Shown in pieces: positions 1 through 6,006 of a DNA stretch of 26,875 bases (positions within the stretch are counted from its first letter, which is position 1; every line of letters starts with the position of its first letter). Origin of the DNA: CAYSHJ01 sp964589725 (GTDB lineage: Bacteria > Planctomycetota > Planctomycetia > Planctomycetales > Planctomycetaceae); the NCBI GenBank assembly GCA_964589725.1, contig CAZPUJ010000382.1, positions 1 through 26,875 on the forward strand. Direction: 5' to 3'. The notes beneath the pieces were generated by a model, which searched no databases, was not told the DNA's origin, and saw only the letters and a list, made by a program, of their open reading frames with translations. Position numbers and translations under genes: made by a program.

Positions 1-2
1 CG

Positions 3-839
3 TATTCATCGCTCGCACTCTCCGGCACACTGCTCAACGCGACCTTGGTTGGTGTGGGTTCGGGCGTCACCGTGGTGCTGGCGAACGTCGAGCAGGCCAA
101 GCTGACAACGACGTTGAGCACGGGAGGCACCATCGATGCCAGCGGCTTCAGCGGCAAGACGACCCTCACAGGCGGAGCTGGCAACGACTCGCTCATCGGT
201 GGGACGGGAGATGACTCGATCAACGGTGGCAGCGGTGGCAAAGACACGATCCGCGGTGGAGCCGGCAACGACACTCTGGATGGTGGTACCGGCGGAACGA
301 CCCTCGGCGCCACGACTGGCAGCCCGGGGTCAGGAACCTGGACCGCGACGCTTCCGGGCAATCAAGACGACATCATTCACGGCGACGGCGGAAACGACAG
401 CATCAGGGGCCAGGGTGGCAACGACTTCTTGTTCGGCGAGGATGGCGACGACACCATCGATGGTGGAGCCGGCCACGACGTCATCGACACGGGCAACGCC
501 GGTGGTCCCAATAACCGAGACTCGGTCATCGGCGGCCTCGGCAACGACGCGATTCGCGGTGGCAGTGGGAACGATATCCTCAATGGCAGCGACACCCTCA
601 ATAGTAGCACCGATGGCGCCGACACGATCCTGGGCGGCGGCGGCAACGACAGCCTGACCGGCGGTTACGGCAACGACAAGCTGCAAGGGAGCGCCGGCAA
701 CGACACGCTCAACGGCCAAGCAGGAACCGACACGCTCGACACTTCGTCGGGCACAGACTCCGTGGTCAGCTCGGCCGGTGCTGACGTGATCGCAGCCTTC
801 ACGTTCGACTTCGACCTGCTGATCGCCGGCATCCCATAA
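3..839 (+). CDS. RTX-type calcium-binding repeat protein, C-terminal part (5' end outside window)
   Basis: The reading frame is open to the left edge of the window, so only the last 278 residues are seen. They are dominated by glycine/aspartate-rich nonapeptide repeats of the GGxGNDxLx type (GGAGNDSLI, GGTGDDSIN, GGAGNDTLD, GGNDSIRGQ, GEDGDDTID, GGGGNDSLT, GSAGNDTLN). These are the Ca2+-binding parallel beta-roll of RTX/haemolysin-type proteins. In the family such repeats fold outside the cell on binding Ca2+, and many members leave by type I secretion. A loop of about 40 residues (roughly positions 270-390) interrupts the repeats. The end of the protein (AAFTFDFDLLIAGIP) is hydrophobic, as in many type I substrates, but no transporter genes are nearby. 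The catalytic or adhesive domain, if any, lies outside the window, so substrate and role are unknown. An internal TTG at 45 is not a credible start because the frame continues upstream. Confidence 0.85.
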   Translation, partial: YSSLALSGTLLNATLVGVGSGVTVVLANVEQAKLTTTLSTGGTIDASGFSGKTTLTGGAGNDSLIGGTGDDSINGGSGGKDTIRGGAGNDTLDGGTGGTTLGATTGSPGSGTWTATLPGNQDDIIHGDGGNDSIRGQGGNDFLFGEDGDDTIDGGAGHDVIDTGNAGGPNNRDSVIGGLGNDAIRGGSGNDILNGSDTLNSSTDGADTILGGGGNDSLTGGYGNDKLQGSAGNDTLNGQAGTDTLDTSSGTDSVVSSAGADVIAAFTFDFDLLIAGIP

Positions 840-961
840 AGCGGGCTGTTCGCCGGCTGCCCGTAGCATCGGTCAGAAGTCAGAGGTCGGAAGTCAGACG
901 TCGCGTGGCGGGCTGCGCCCGCAACCCAATCGGGCGAGAGGGCGGGCGTCAGCGCGCGTTG

Positions 962-1245
962 TGACACACAAGTCCTACGAATGGTTCGCCCTGAAAGGGC
1001 AGCCACAGATCAGCCTGGGGCAGAGCGAAGCGCCGCCCCAGGAAACGGTTCGATGCCAGGCATTCAGCCCTGAAAGGGCGGAACAAGACGGGATGCAACT
1101 CGCTCCGGAATGTTTCGCCCTTTCAGGGCTGGGAAGGCTCATGGGATCGACAACCCAGGGCGACGCTTCACGGCTAACGCCGTTCCGCTTTGCCCTGGGC
1201 TGACTTGTTGCTGCCCCTTCGGGGCGAGGCACATAGACGTCACCA
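962..1245. repeat. Cluster of short GC-rich palindromes (CCCTGAAAGGGC family)
   Basis: This non-coding stretch contains iterated inverted repeats. GCCCTGAAAGGGC-type units occur near 990 and 1068, and the inverse form CGCCCTTTCAGGGCTGGG near 1115. Longer hairpins whose arms read CCTGGGGC/GCCCCAGG (about 1014-1042) and CAGCCCAGGGC-like (about 1155-1202) alternate with them, and CCCCTTCGGGGCG closes the run near 1215. The alternation of two palindrome types suggests one composite unit present in direct and inverted orientation. I see no credible gene: the open frames here lack ribosome binding sites and mirror the palindromes on both strands. Function is unknown; REP/BIME-like elements or RNA-level structures are possible. 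Confidence 0.7.
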
Positions 1246-1282
1246 GCGAGGAAAACCACAGACTGGCCGTTAACGATTTGGC

Positions 1283-1581
1283 AGGGCCGTTCACGGCCCT
1301 TGTTCGCGAAGCGAATAGGCCCGGCCTTCAGGCCGGGTCCGCGAGCCAACACCGCGGATCATCAGGCCCGTTGACGGGCCTTCGCACCAAACCGGCTTCA
1401 GCCACTCGGGCAACTGGGCGTCAGCGTCGGTGCAGCGGAAACGGCGATATGCGCTTCGAGCGGCTGAAGCCAGTTTCGCGAGAAGGCCCGTGAGCGGGCC
1501 TGTTCGCCGATGACGCGTCTGGCTCGACCCGGCCTGAAAGCCGGGCCTATTCGCTGCGCGAGGAAGGGGCGTGAACGCCCC
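1283..1581. repeat. Roughly 300-bp nested inverted repeat (palindrome of palindromes)
   Basis: At least four hairpin-forming blocks are arranged symmetrically about a centre near 1432. From outside in they are: AGGGCCGTTCACGGCCCT (1283-1300) facing AGGGGCGTGAACGCCCCT (1564-1581); a 37-bp block at 1303-1339 facing its near-perfect reverse complement at 1526-1562 (3 mismatches by eye); CAGGCCCGTTGACGGGCC (1363-1380) facing GGCCCGTGAGCGGGCCTG (1485-1502); and ACCGGCTTCAGCCACTCG (1391-1408) facing CGAGCGGCTGAAGCCAGT (1457-1474). Several blocks are palindromic themselves, so the DNA could extrude either one long cruciform or a row of small hairpins. No gene is seen inside. The 243 bp from 1582 to purM hold nothing I can identify apart from the purM leader. 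Confidence 0.8.
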
Positions 1582-1824
1582 TCAATGACCGTGCGTGATT
1601 CGTGTCGATGGTCACCCACTTCACTTGCGTGTCAGGCTTCCATTCAACACTCTGTCTTCCTGTGACTGGTGACCGTGCGGCAATTGGGCTCAGACCGACA
1701 GCACTAGACGGCCAGTCGACGTCGCTGAAGTCGCCAGAATTCAGCGTCTTTCGAACCGCCAACAACTGAACTCTGGCGAGTTCAGCTACGGTCTAGCGCT
1801 GTAGGTTTAGGAGAACGACCTGGA

Positions 1825-2865
1825 ATGACTTCGTTCACTTATGAATCTGCCGGTGTGAATCTCGGCTTGTACAACCAGGCGATGGAGCGGTTGCCCGGCC
1901 TGATGAAGCGAACGCACACGCCGCGAGTCATCGAATTGCGGGATGGCTTCGCCGGACTGCTGCGGCTCGACGCGGCGCGCTACACGGACCCGGTCCTCGC
2001 TTCAGGGACCGATGGAGTGGGGACTAAACTGAAGGTCGCGATTCAAGCAAAAAAATTCGACACGGTCGGCATCGACTTGGTGGCGATGTGCGTCAACGAC
2101 GTGCTGTGCGTCGGGGCCGAGCCGCTATTCTTTCTCGATTACCTGGCGCTGGGCAAGGACGATCCCGATCTGATCGCGACATTGGTTGCTGGCGTTTCGA
2201 CCGGATGCGTCGAGGCTCAATCCGCGTTGCTCGGTGGCGAGACGGCGATCATGCCGGACTTGTACGCGCCCGGTGATTTCGACATGGCCGGCTTCAGCGT
2301 CGGCGTCGTCGATCGTCCACGCCTCATCGATGGCCAGTCGGTGAAAGCGAGTGACATCGTGATTGGCCTGGCGTCGACCGGATTTCATTCGAACGGCTAC
2401 AGCCTGGTCCGCAAAGTGGTCTTCGAACACGCGAAGTTGACGGTCGACTCGCACGTACCGGAACTCGGTCGCACCGTCGGCGAGGCTTTGCTCGAACCGA
2501 CCTGCATCTATGTCCGGCCAGTTCACGAAATCTTGAAGCGTCAACCCGCGGGTTCGATTCACGGCCTGTGCCACATCACCGGCGGCGGCTTGACCGAGAA
2601 CATCGAACGCATCCTGCCGGACAACGTCCGCGTCCGCATCGACTCGACATCGTGGCCACGCCCACCGGTCTTCGATTGGCTGCAAGGGCTCGGCCACATC
2701 GAACGCTCCGAGATGTTCCATGTCTTCAACATGGGCATCGGCTTCACGCTGATCGTGGATCGCGAAACCGTCGATGCCGTGCGAGGTCAGCTTGCGGAAT
2801 TGAAAATGACGTCTTGGATCATCGGCGAAGCGACAACCGGCGAACGCGGCGTTGATCTCGCTTGA
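1825..2865 (+). CDS. purM: Phosphoribosylformylglycinamidine cyclo-ligase (AIR synthetase)
   Basis: At 346 residues this is the usual length of PurM. The enzyme uses ATP to close formylglycinamidine ribonucleotide to aminoimidazole ribonucleotide, the fifth step of de novo purine synthesis in the cytosol. Recognisable family signatures run in order: the ATP-binding segment SGTDGVGTKLKVA (about residues 61-73), the VGIDLVAMCVNDVL stretch (about 82-95), GAEPLFFLDYLALG, the GGETAIMPDLY loop (about 138-148), the STGFHSNGYSLVRKV motif and the C-terminal HITGGGLTENIER and FNMGIGFTLIV segments. These belong to the PurM N- and C-terminal domains. ATG is preceded by TAGGAG 11 bases upstream. It appears to stand alone, with palindromic DNA on both sides and no other purine gene in view. 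Confidence 0.97.
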   Translation: MTSFTYESAGVNLGLYNQAMERLPGLMKRTHTPRVIELRDGFAGLLRLDAARYTDPVLASGTDGVGTKLKVAIQAKKFDTVGIDLVAMCVNDVLCVGAEPLFFLDYLALGKDDPDLIATLVAGVSTGCVEAQSALLGGETAIMPDLYAPGDFDMAGFSVGVVDRPRLIDGQSVKASDIVIGLASTGFHSNGYSLVRKVVFEHAKLTVDSHVPELGRTVGEALLEPTCIYVRPVHEILKRQPAGSIHGLCHITGGGLTENIERILPDNVRVRIDSTSWPRPPVFDWLQGLGHIERSEMFHVFNMGIGFTLIVDRETVDAVRGQLAELKMTSWIIGEATTGERGVDLA

Positions 2866-2878
2866 AGCGGAAGGCGGC

Positions 2879-3008
2879 GCAGACAGGAAGATTGATGACA
2901 GAAAAATGGCGAGCCAAGAAACCGAGGTCTTGAAGACAGACGGGCAGTTTGTACAACTTGTACAACACTTTCAGACTTTATCTTTCTGTCCATGATCTTC
3001 CTGTCTGC
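2879..3008. repeat. Inverted repeat GCAGACAGGAAGAT...ATCTTCCTGTCTGC downstream of purM
   Basis: The arm at 2879-2907 (starting GCAGACAGGAAGATTGATGA) is matched by its reverse complement at 2980-3008 with few mismatches, around a loop of about 70 bp. The loop contains the tandem words TTGTACAA CTTGTACAA (about 2949-2965). The inverted repeat starts 13 bp after the purM stop and could act as a 3' structure for purM, but there is no clear T-run. A weaker ACACGGAT/ATCCGTGT pair follows at about 3035-3095. I see no gene in this spacer. Confidence 0.65.
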
Positions 3009-3103
3009 AGATTCGAAATGAATGCACTACGCACACGGATGTGGAAACACACGGATGAAGACTGACGATCGGAGTGGCCCAATATCCGTGTGCGAAGTGT
3101 GAA

Positions 3104-4147
3104 TCATTTCGCGGGCGGTTGGCTCGCCAGTTGGATGAGTGCTTCACGGACGCGGATGATTTGTTCGGGAGTCACCGTCAAGTAGCGCTGCCGGCCGTTC
3201 TCTTGGGCATCGAACTGGGTGATGTCTTGCGCATCAACGCGAATCTGGCCGCGCGGTGATAAGCCGAAGTAGCCATGCTCCGGTCGGATCGCGTACAGCA
3301 CGGCAGTCAGATCCCAAGTTTCTCGGTCATACGGCATCTTCTGGTACAGCTCGTAAGCCTGCGGGAGCGGATGATGTTTCACGTAGCGGAAGTCGTGCTG
3401 AATGCTGACGGCCGGAAACTTGATGGCTTGTCCAATTTCGAAGCCGCTAGTGACGAGTGGCGTCGGCCACTCGCTGAAGACGCGCGCGGTTGCTGACGAG
3501 TCGATGAAGACGTTGTATTCCTTGACGCGATTCGTCTCGCTGAACATGCCCGCCATCATCGACAGTAGCCGCACCTTGCGAACGACAAGTTCCTGACCAG
3601 TCAACGCGGACGCCGCGTCCGCCGGCGAATCGAGCAGCCGAGTGATGTTCGTCGAGAAGCCGACGACCACCAGCACGACTGATCCGTCCGGCTGCTTCGA
3701 CAGCGTTTGCCGCAGCAGGCTGACGGCTTCGGGAGCGTCTTTGCCGCTTTTCAAGTCATGCGGGTATCGCGGCTGACCGTTGTCGGTTGCGCGCACGGTC
3801 TCAGTCAGATACCGGCTGTCCTCCGGAGTCTTACCGCTACGGACGACTCCGATCGGAATCTGGCCGCGACCATAAAACGTGTTGATCAGATCGACGAACG
3901 GCGCGGCGAGATCGTTGTCCTTGCTCAGCGTGACGGCCAGTAGTTCGCATTCGCCGCGAGACTGCAACGCATGAATGACGCCCAGCGCCAGAGCGTCGTC
4001 GATGTCGTTTCCCATGTCCGTGTCAAAGATCACCCGCACGGGATGAGCCAACGAATCATCAGCCAAACAGAGCGTTGACCACTGACTGGCAATCACGCCG
4101 GAAACGACGACACACCAAACCAGGCGAAGCCAATACGTCGCGAACAT
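3104..4147 (-). CDS. Secreted inosine/uridine-preferring nucleoside hydrolase family protein
   Basis: The 347-residue protein begins with a hydrophobic signal-peptide-like segment (about residues 5-28, ending near LCLAD), so it is probably exported. It then shows the hallmark Ca2+-binding motif of the IUNH family, IFDTDMGNDIDDALAL (about residues 40-55), where the clustered aspartates (D42, D44, D48, D50, D51) hold the catalytic calcium. Family members cleave the N-glycosidic bond of ribonucleosides to give base and ribose. Downstream parts (FSTNITRLLDSP, FNVFIDSSATARVFSEWPTPLVTSGFEIG-like) fit the usual fold of about 310-340 residues. The substrate cannot be read from sequence, and many planctomycete secreted members have no known substrate. 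It is monocistronic, convergent with purM. ATG at 4147 gives the complete signal peptide. Confidence 0.9.
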   Translation of the reverse strand: MFATYWLRLVWCVVVSGVIASQWSTLCLADDSLAHPVRVIFDTDMGNDIDDALALGVIHALQSRGECELLAVTLSKDNDLAAPFVDLINTFYGRGQIPIGVVRSGKTPEDSRYLTETVRATDNGQPRYPHDLKSGKDAPEAVSLLRQTLSKQPDGSVVLVVVGFSTNITRLLDSPADAASALTGQELVVRKVRLLSMMAGMFSETNRVKEYNVFIDSSATARVFSEWPTPLVTSGFEIGQAIKFPAVSIQHDFRYVKHHPLPQAYELYQKMPYDRETWDLTAVLYAIRPEHGYFGLSPRGQIRVDAQDITQFDAQENGRQRYLTVTPEQIIRVREALIQLASQPPAK

Positions 4148-4182
4148 TCAATCCGCTCCTCTCAAACTGTCGAACTGGTAGA

Positions 4183-4291
4183 GGGTCAGTTTGGGTGGCA
4201 CGCCCTGAGTCATCGAAGGGCGTGGAATTGTCCTTGCGAGCATCCACGCCCTTAGCAGGGCGTGCCACCCGGGACTTCTTCAAATTGACCC
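4183..4291. repeat. Inverted repeat GGGTGGCACGCCCT...AGGGCGTGCCACCC
   Basis: The arm at 4193-4226 pairs with 4243-4270: GGGTGGCACGCCCT against AGGGCGTGCCACCC, and AAGGGCGTGGA against TCCACGCCCTT, with a small asymmetric internal loop. The flanks GGGTCAGTTTG (4183-4193) and CAAATTGACCC (4281-4291) extend the symmetry. It lies just upstream of the nucleoside hydrolase start on the minus strand, so it sits in that gene's leader or promoter region. It has no coding potential. It looks like another intergenic palindromic element; regulation is possible but not shown. Confidence 0.7.
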
Positions 4292-4353
4292 ACTACGCTC
4301 AAACTCATTGGGGGCCGTGACGAATGAGCAACATTTCAACGATTCATCGCGCA

Positions 4354-4388
4354 ATAAAAAACCCTCACCACCCAAAGGTAGTGAGGGT
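4354..4388 (-). terminator. Rho-independent terminator for the orphan pilin transcript
   Basis: Read on the minus strand, ACCCTCACTACC pairs with GGTGGTGAGGGT around a TTTG loop and is followed directly by TTTTTTATT. This is a classic intrinsic terminator of about 12 base pairs with a U-tract. It lies about 170 bp downstream of the orphan pilin stop, leaving a long structured 3' untranslated region. Confidence 0.8.
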
Positions 4389-4499
4389 CGACGCGAGAGA
4401 GACGCCCTGTGATTGACGTGAGCCGTCAGCGAGAGTCCGACGGCTCGGCGAGAGATCGAGAGTTTGAGAGACGCGGAGATTGAGAGACTTAACAGCGTG

Positions 4500-4533
4500 C
4501 GAGAGGCTGATGGAAAGAGACATCAGCCTCTCG
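4500..4533. repeat. Perfect 13-bp stem-loop in the pilin 3' region
   Basis: CGAGAGGCTGATG (4500-4512) is the exact complement of CATCAGCCTCTCG (4521-4533) around an 8-base loop. It lies 25 bp after the pilin stop on the minus strand and has no T-run, so it is more likely an mRNA 3' stabilising or processing structure than a terminator. The true terminator candidate is further downstream at 4354-4388. Confidence 0.6.
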
Positions 4534-4558
4534 ACACGCGATGGGAGACCAGTTGGCT

Positions 4559-4855
4559 TCAGTCACCTTCGTGAGTCGGGCCGGTACCGACGATGTCGTA
4601 TTGGCTATCGCAGAGGTCGCCGTCGTCGTAGAAGTGCGAGCCATTCATATGCGCCTTGCAGGTTCGCATTCCGGAGAAGCAGTAGCCCTGATTGATGCTG
4701 CCGATTGCCGAGGCGACGTCTTCCAATTCCTGGGCCACCGCTTGGCGAATCTCGGCCAGACCGACGACCAGGCCCAGGACCGTGATGGTCGAAACCAGGA
4801 TCAGTTCGGCGGAAACCACAAAACCATTTTCGTCATTCAGCAGCTTCTTCAACAT
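4559..4855 (-). CDS. Orphan Flp/type IVb-like pilin protein
   Basis: A 98-residue protein with a short charged leader (MLKKLLNDENG) followed by a hydrophobic segment (FVVSAELILVSTITVLGLVVG, given here in short for residues 12-32). This is the architecture of class III (type IV pilin-like) signal peptides cut after glycine. The conserved glutamate is at +6 if cleavage follows G11, instead of the usual +5. The mature part carries a predicted helix (AEIRQAVAQELEDVASAIGSINQ) and a tail with three cysteines (C59, C66, C82) and many Asp/Gly residues, absent from the classical Flp. ATG at 4853-4855 is preceded by GGGAGAG, about 7 bases away; the frame is open further upstream, but that part is basic and low-complexity and is not believable coding. 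No assembly genes adjoin it. Its promoter resembles that of the Tad-locus flp. It could be a minor pilin or a pseudopilin. Confidence 0.75.
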   Translation of the reverse strand: MLKKLLNDENGFVVSAELILVSTITVLGLVVGLAEIRQAVAQELEDVASAIGSINQGYCFSGMRTCKAHMNGSHFYDDGDLCDSQYDIVGTGPTHEGD

Positions 4856-4936
4856 GGCTGTCTCTCCCGTGGACTGGAAGGTATTTCGTCGATTGACGCT
4901 GATCGTTGTTGGCGTCGCGTTGACGAGCGAGGTGAT

Positions 4937-4955
4937 AAGCGAGCTGAATGCCAAA
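4937..4955 (-). promoter_or_regulatory. Sigma-54 type (-24/-12) promoter of the orphan pilin gene
   Basis: On the minus strand the element reads TGGCATTCAGCTCGC (4953 to 4939), with the diagnostic GG-N10-GC spacing. Consensus is TGGCAC-N5-TTGC. Expected transcription start is near 4927, giving a leader of about 70 bases. The same element, with two differences, lies before flp at 25188-25202, and similarity extends through the CGCCGGCG block (4981-4988) at nearly equal distance. The rest of the spacer from here to 5264 shows only the palindrome listed below. Confidence 0.65.
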
Positions 4956-5158
4956 CGCGCGTCGCGTTCAGATTTCTTAACGCCGGCGCTTGCCGTTCGA
5001 AGCGCAAGCTGTTGCGCGAACAGAGAAAGAATTTCTTGGAAAAATCTCGCAACGAGCGACGCAGCGCGGAGCCGACTCTTCCAGGAGTGTTGCCGCGAAT
5101 CAACGTCGTCGTGGCGAGATTGCCGCAACTCCTTGAGCCGGCTCGGCGCATCGCTGCT

Positions 5159-5174
5159 GGCAACAGACGTTGCC
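5159..5174. promoter_or_regulatory. Candidate activator site GGCAACAGACGTTGCC
   Basis: A 6-4-6 palindrome (GGCAAC-N4-GTTGCC) lies about 205 bp upstream of the -24 element of the orphan pilin promoter. Its GNCAAC-N4-GTTGNC pattern matches the palindrome upstream of flp at 25379-25394. The distance fits an upstream activating sequence for a sigma-54 enhancer-binding protein. This is an inference from two sites only. Confidence 0.35.
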
Positions 5175-5264
5175 GATCGGCACCGTGGTCTGCCAACGGC
5201 AAGTTGGTTGCTTGGCGGCGATCGCATCAGCACAATCCGACGACGTCCTTAAAGCCCCCAGCAA

Positions 5265-5334
5265 TAACCCGAAGCGTCAGCGAGGGCGATGAGGAATTGC
5301 GCGTGAATCCGTCCCTCGCTCACGCTTCGGGTTA
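5265..5334. repeat. REP-like palindrome, copy 1
   Basis: TAACCCGAAGCGTCAGCGAGGG (5265-5286) faces CCCTCGCTCACGCTTCGGGTTA (5313-5334) around a 26-bp loop, with one mismatch (CAGCG against CTCAC). The same palindrome occurs at 5895, 8609 and 18159. It is in the spacer just upstream of the DUF423 gene. Confidence 0.85.
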
Positions 5335-5378
5335 GTTTCGTTTGAGGCTCTTAAAAACCTCGGAGAAAGGGCCTCGAT

Positions 5379-5849
5379 GTGAACCCCAACGCGAAATTCT
5401 GGCTGTGTTGTGGAGCCGTTCTCGCCGGACTGGGCGTCGCACTCGGAGCCTTCGCGGCGCACGGTCTGGAGAAATCTTTGCTGATCCTTTACCCGCCCAG
5501 CGAGACACGCACGATCGCCGGACTGACGGTGCCGGCGGCGTGGAAGTATCTGCAAGACTTCAAGACCGGGTCCGAGTATCAGCTCACGCACGCGCTCGCG
5601 TTGTTGGTAGTTGGGCTGTTGGCTCGCGATGGTTCGCGCCGCTCGCTCGAAGTCGCCGGCTGGTGTTTCTTGCTGGGTATCGTCTGTTTCTCTGGCAGCT
5701 TATACGCACTCACGCTGACTGGCGCGAAGGCGTGGGGCGCGGTGGCTCCGATCGGCGGTATCCTATTTTTGGTCGGTTGGACCAGTCTTGCCGTGGCCGT
5801 GACGCGAAACTCAAAAGTCAAGAACGGGACTGGCGGCGCACCAGAGTGA
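5379..5849 (+). CDS. DUF423 (YgdD-like) small integral membrane protein
   Basis: A 156-residue membrane protein with the family signature GAVLAGLGVALGAFAAHGLE near the N-terminus (about residues 12-31). Further hydrophobic segments lie at about 69-83 (LTHALALLVVGLLA), 93-112 (AGWCFLLGIVCFSGSLYAL) and 119-139 (WGAVAPIGGILFLVGWTSLA). It is somewhat longer than the usual 120-130 residues because of a loop between the first and second segments (YPPSETRTIAGLTVP). The biochemical role of DUF423 is unknown; it acts in the inner membrane. The start is GTG at 5379, preceded by GGAGAAAGG; the ATG two bases earlier is out of frame and meets TGA at once (ATGTGA). It has no operon partner. Confidence 0.88.
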   Translation: MNPNAKFWLCCGAVLAGLGVALGAFAAHGLEKSLLILYPPSETRTIAGLTVPAAWKYLQDFKTGSEYQLTHALALLVVGLLARDGSRRSLEVAGWCFLLGIVCFSGSLYALTLTGAKAWGAVAPIGGILFLVGWTSLAVAVTRNSKVKNGTGGAPE

Positions 5850-5851
5850 TC

Positions 5852-5996
5852 AACGGCTGGCTAGTTCTTCCGTCTAGCGGCGAAGTCTGTTTAGTAACCC
5901 GACGCGTAAGCGAGGGATTTTCGCGTGATTCCCTCGCTCACGCTTCGGGTTACTTTGAGGGACAGCCCTTTCAGATTGAAACATTAACCAGCCGTG
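5852..5996. repeat. Composite inverted-repeat cassette enclosing REP-like palindrome copy 2
   Basis: The outer arms AACGGCTGGCTA (5852-5863) and TTAACCAGCCGTG (5984-5996) are inverted. Inside lies the REP-like palindrome, TAACCCGACGCGTAAGCGAGGG (5895-5916) facing CCCTCGCTCACGCTTCGGGTTA (5931-5952). The right outer arm ends at the ribosome binding site of the sulfatase gene. The same outer arms occur at 8854-9008. No transposase is present; it resembles a MITE or other small mobilised palindromic element. Confidence 0.7.
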
Positions 5997-6006
5997 GGGA
6001 GTGAAC

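Noticed and set aside
962..1581. CRISPR array
   Set aside because: Repeats are palindromic blocks of different lengths in both orientations with no unit-length spacers and no cas genes.
4856..5233. In-frame upstream extension of the orphan pilin gene to 224 residues
   Set aside because: The extra 126 residues are basic low-complexity sequence covering the sigma-54 type promoter, and the pilin ATG has its own ribosome site and a proper prepilin leader.
5852..5996. Insertion sequence
   Set aside because: There are inverted ends but no transposase or other open frame inside, so only a non-autonomous repeat cassette can be supported.
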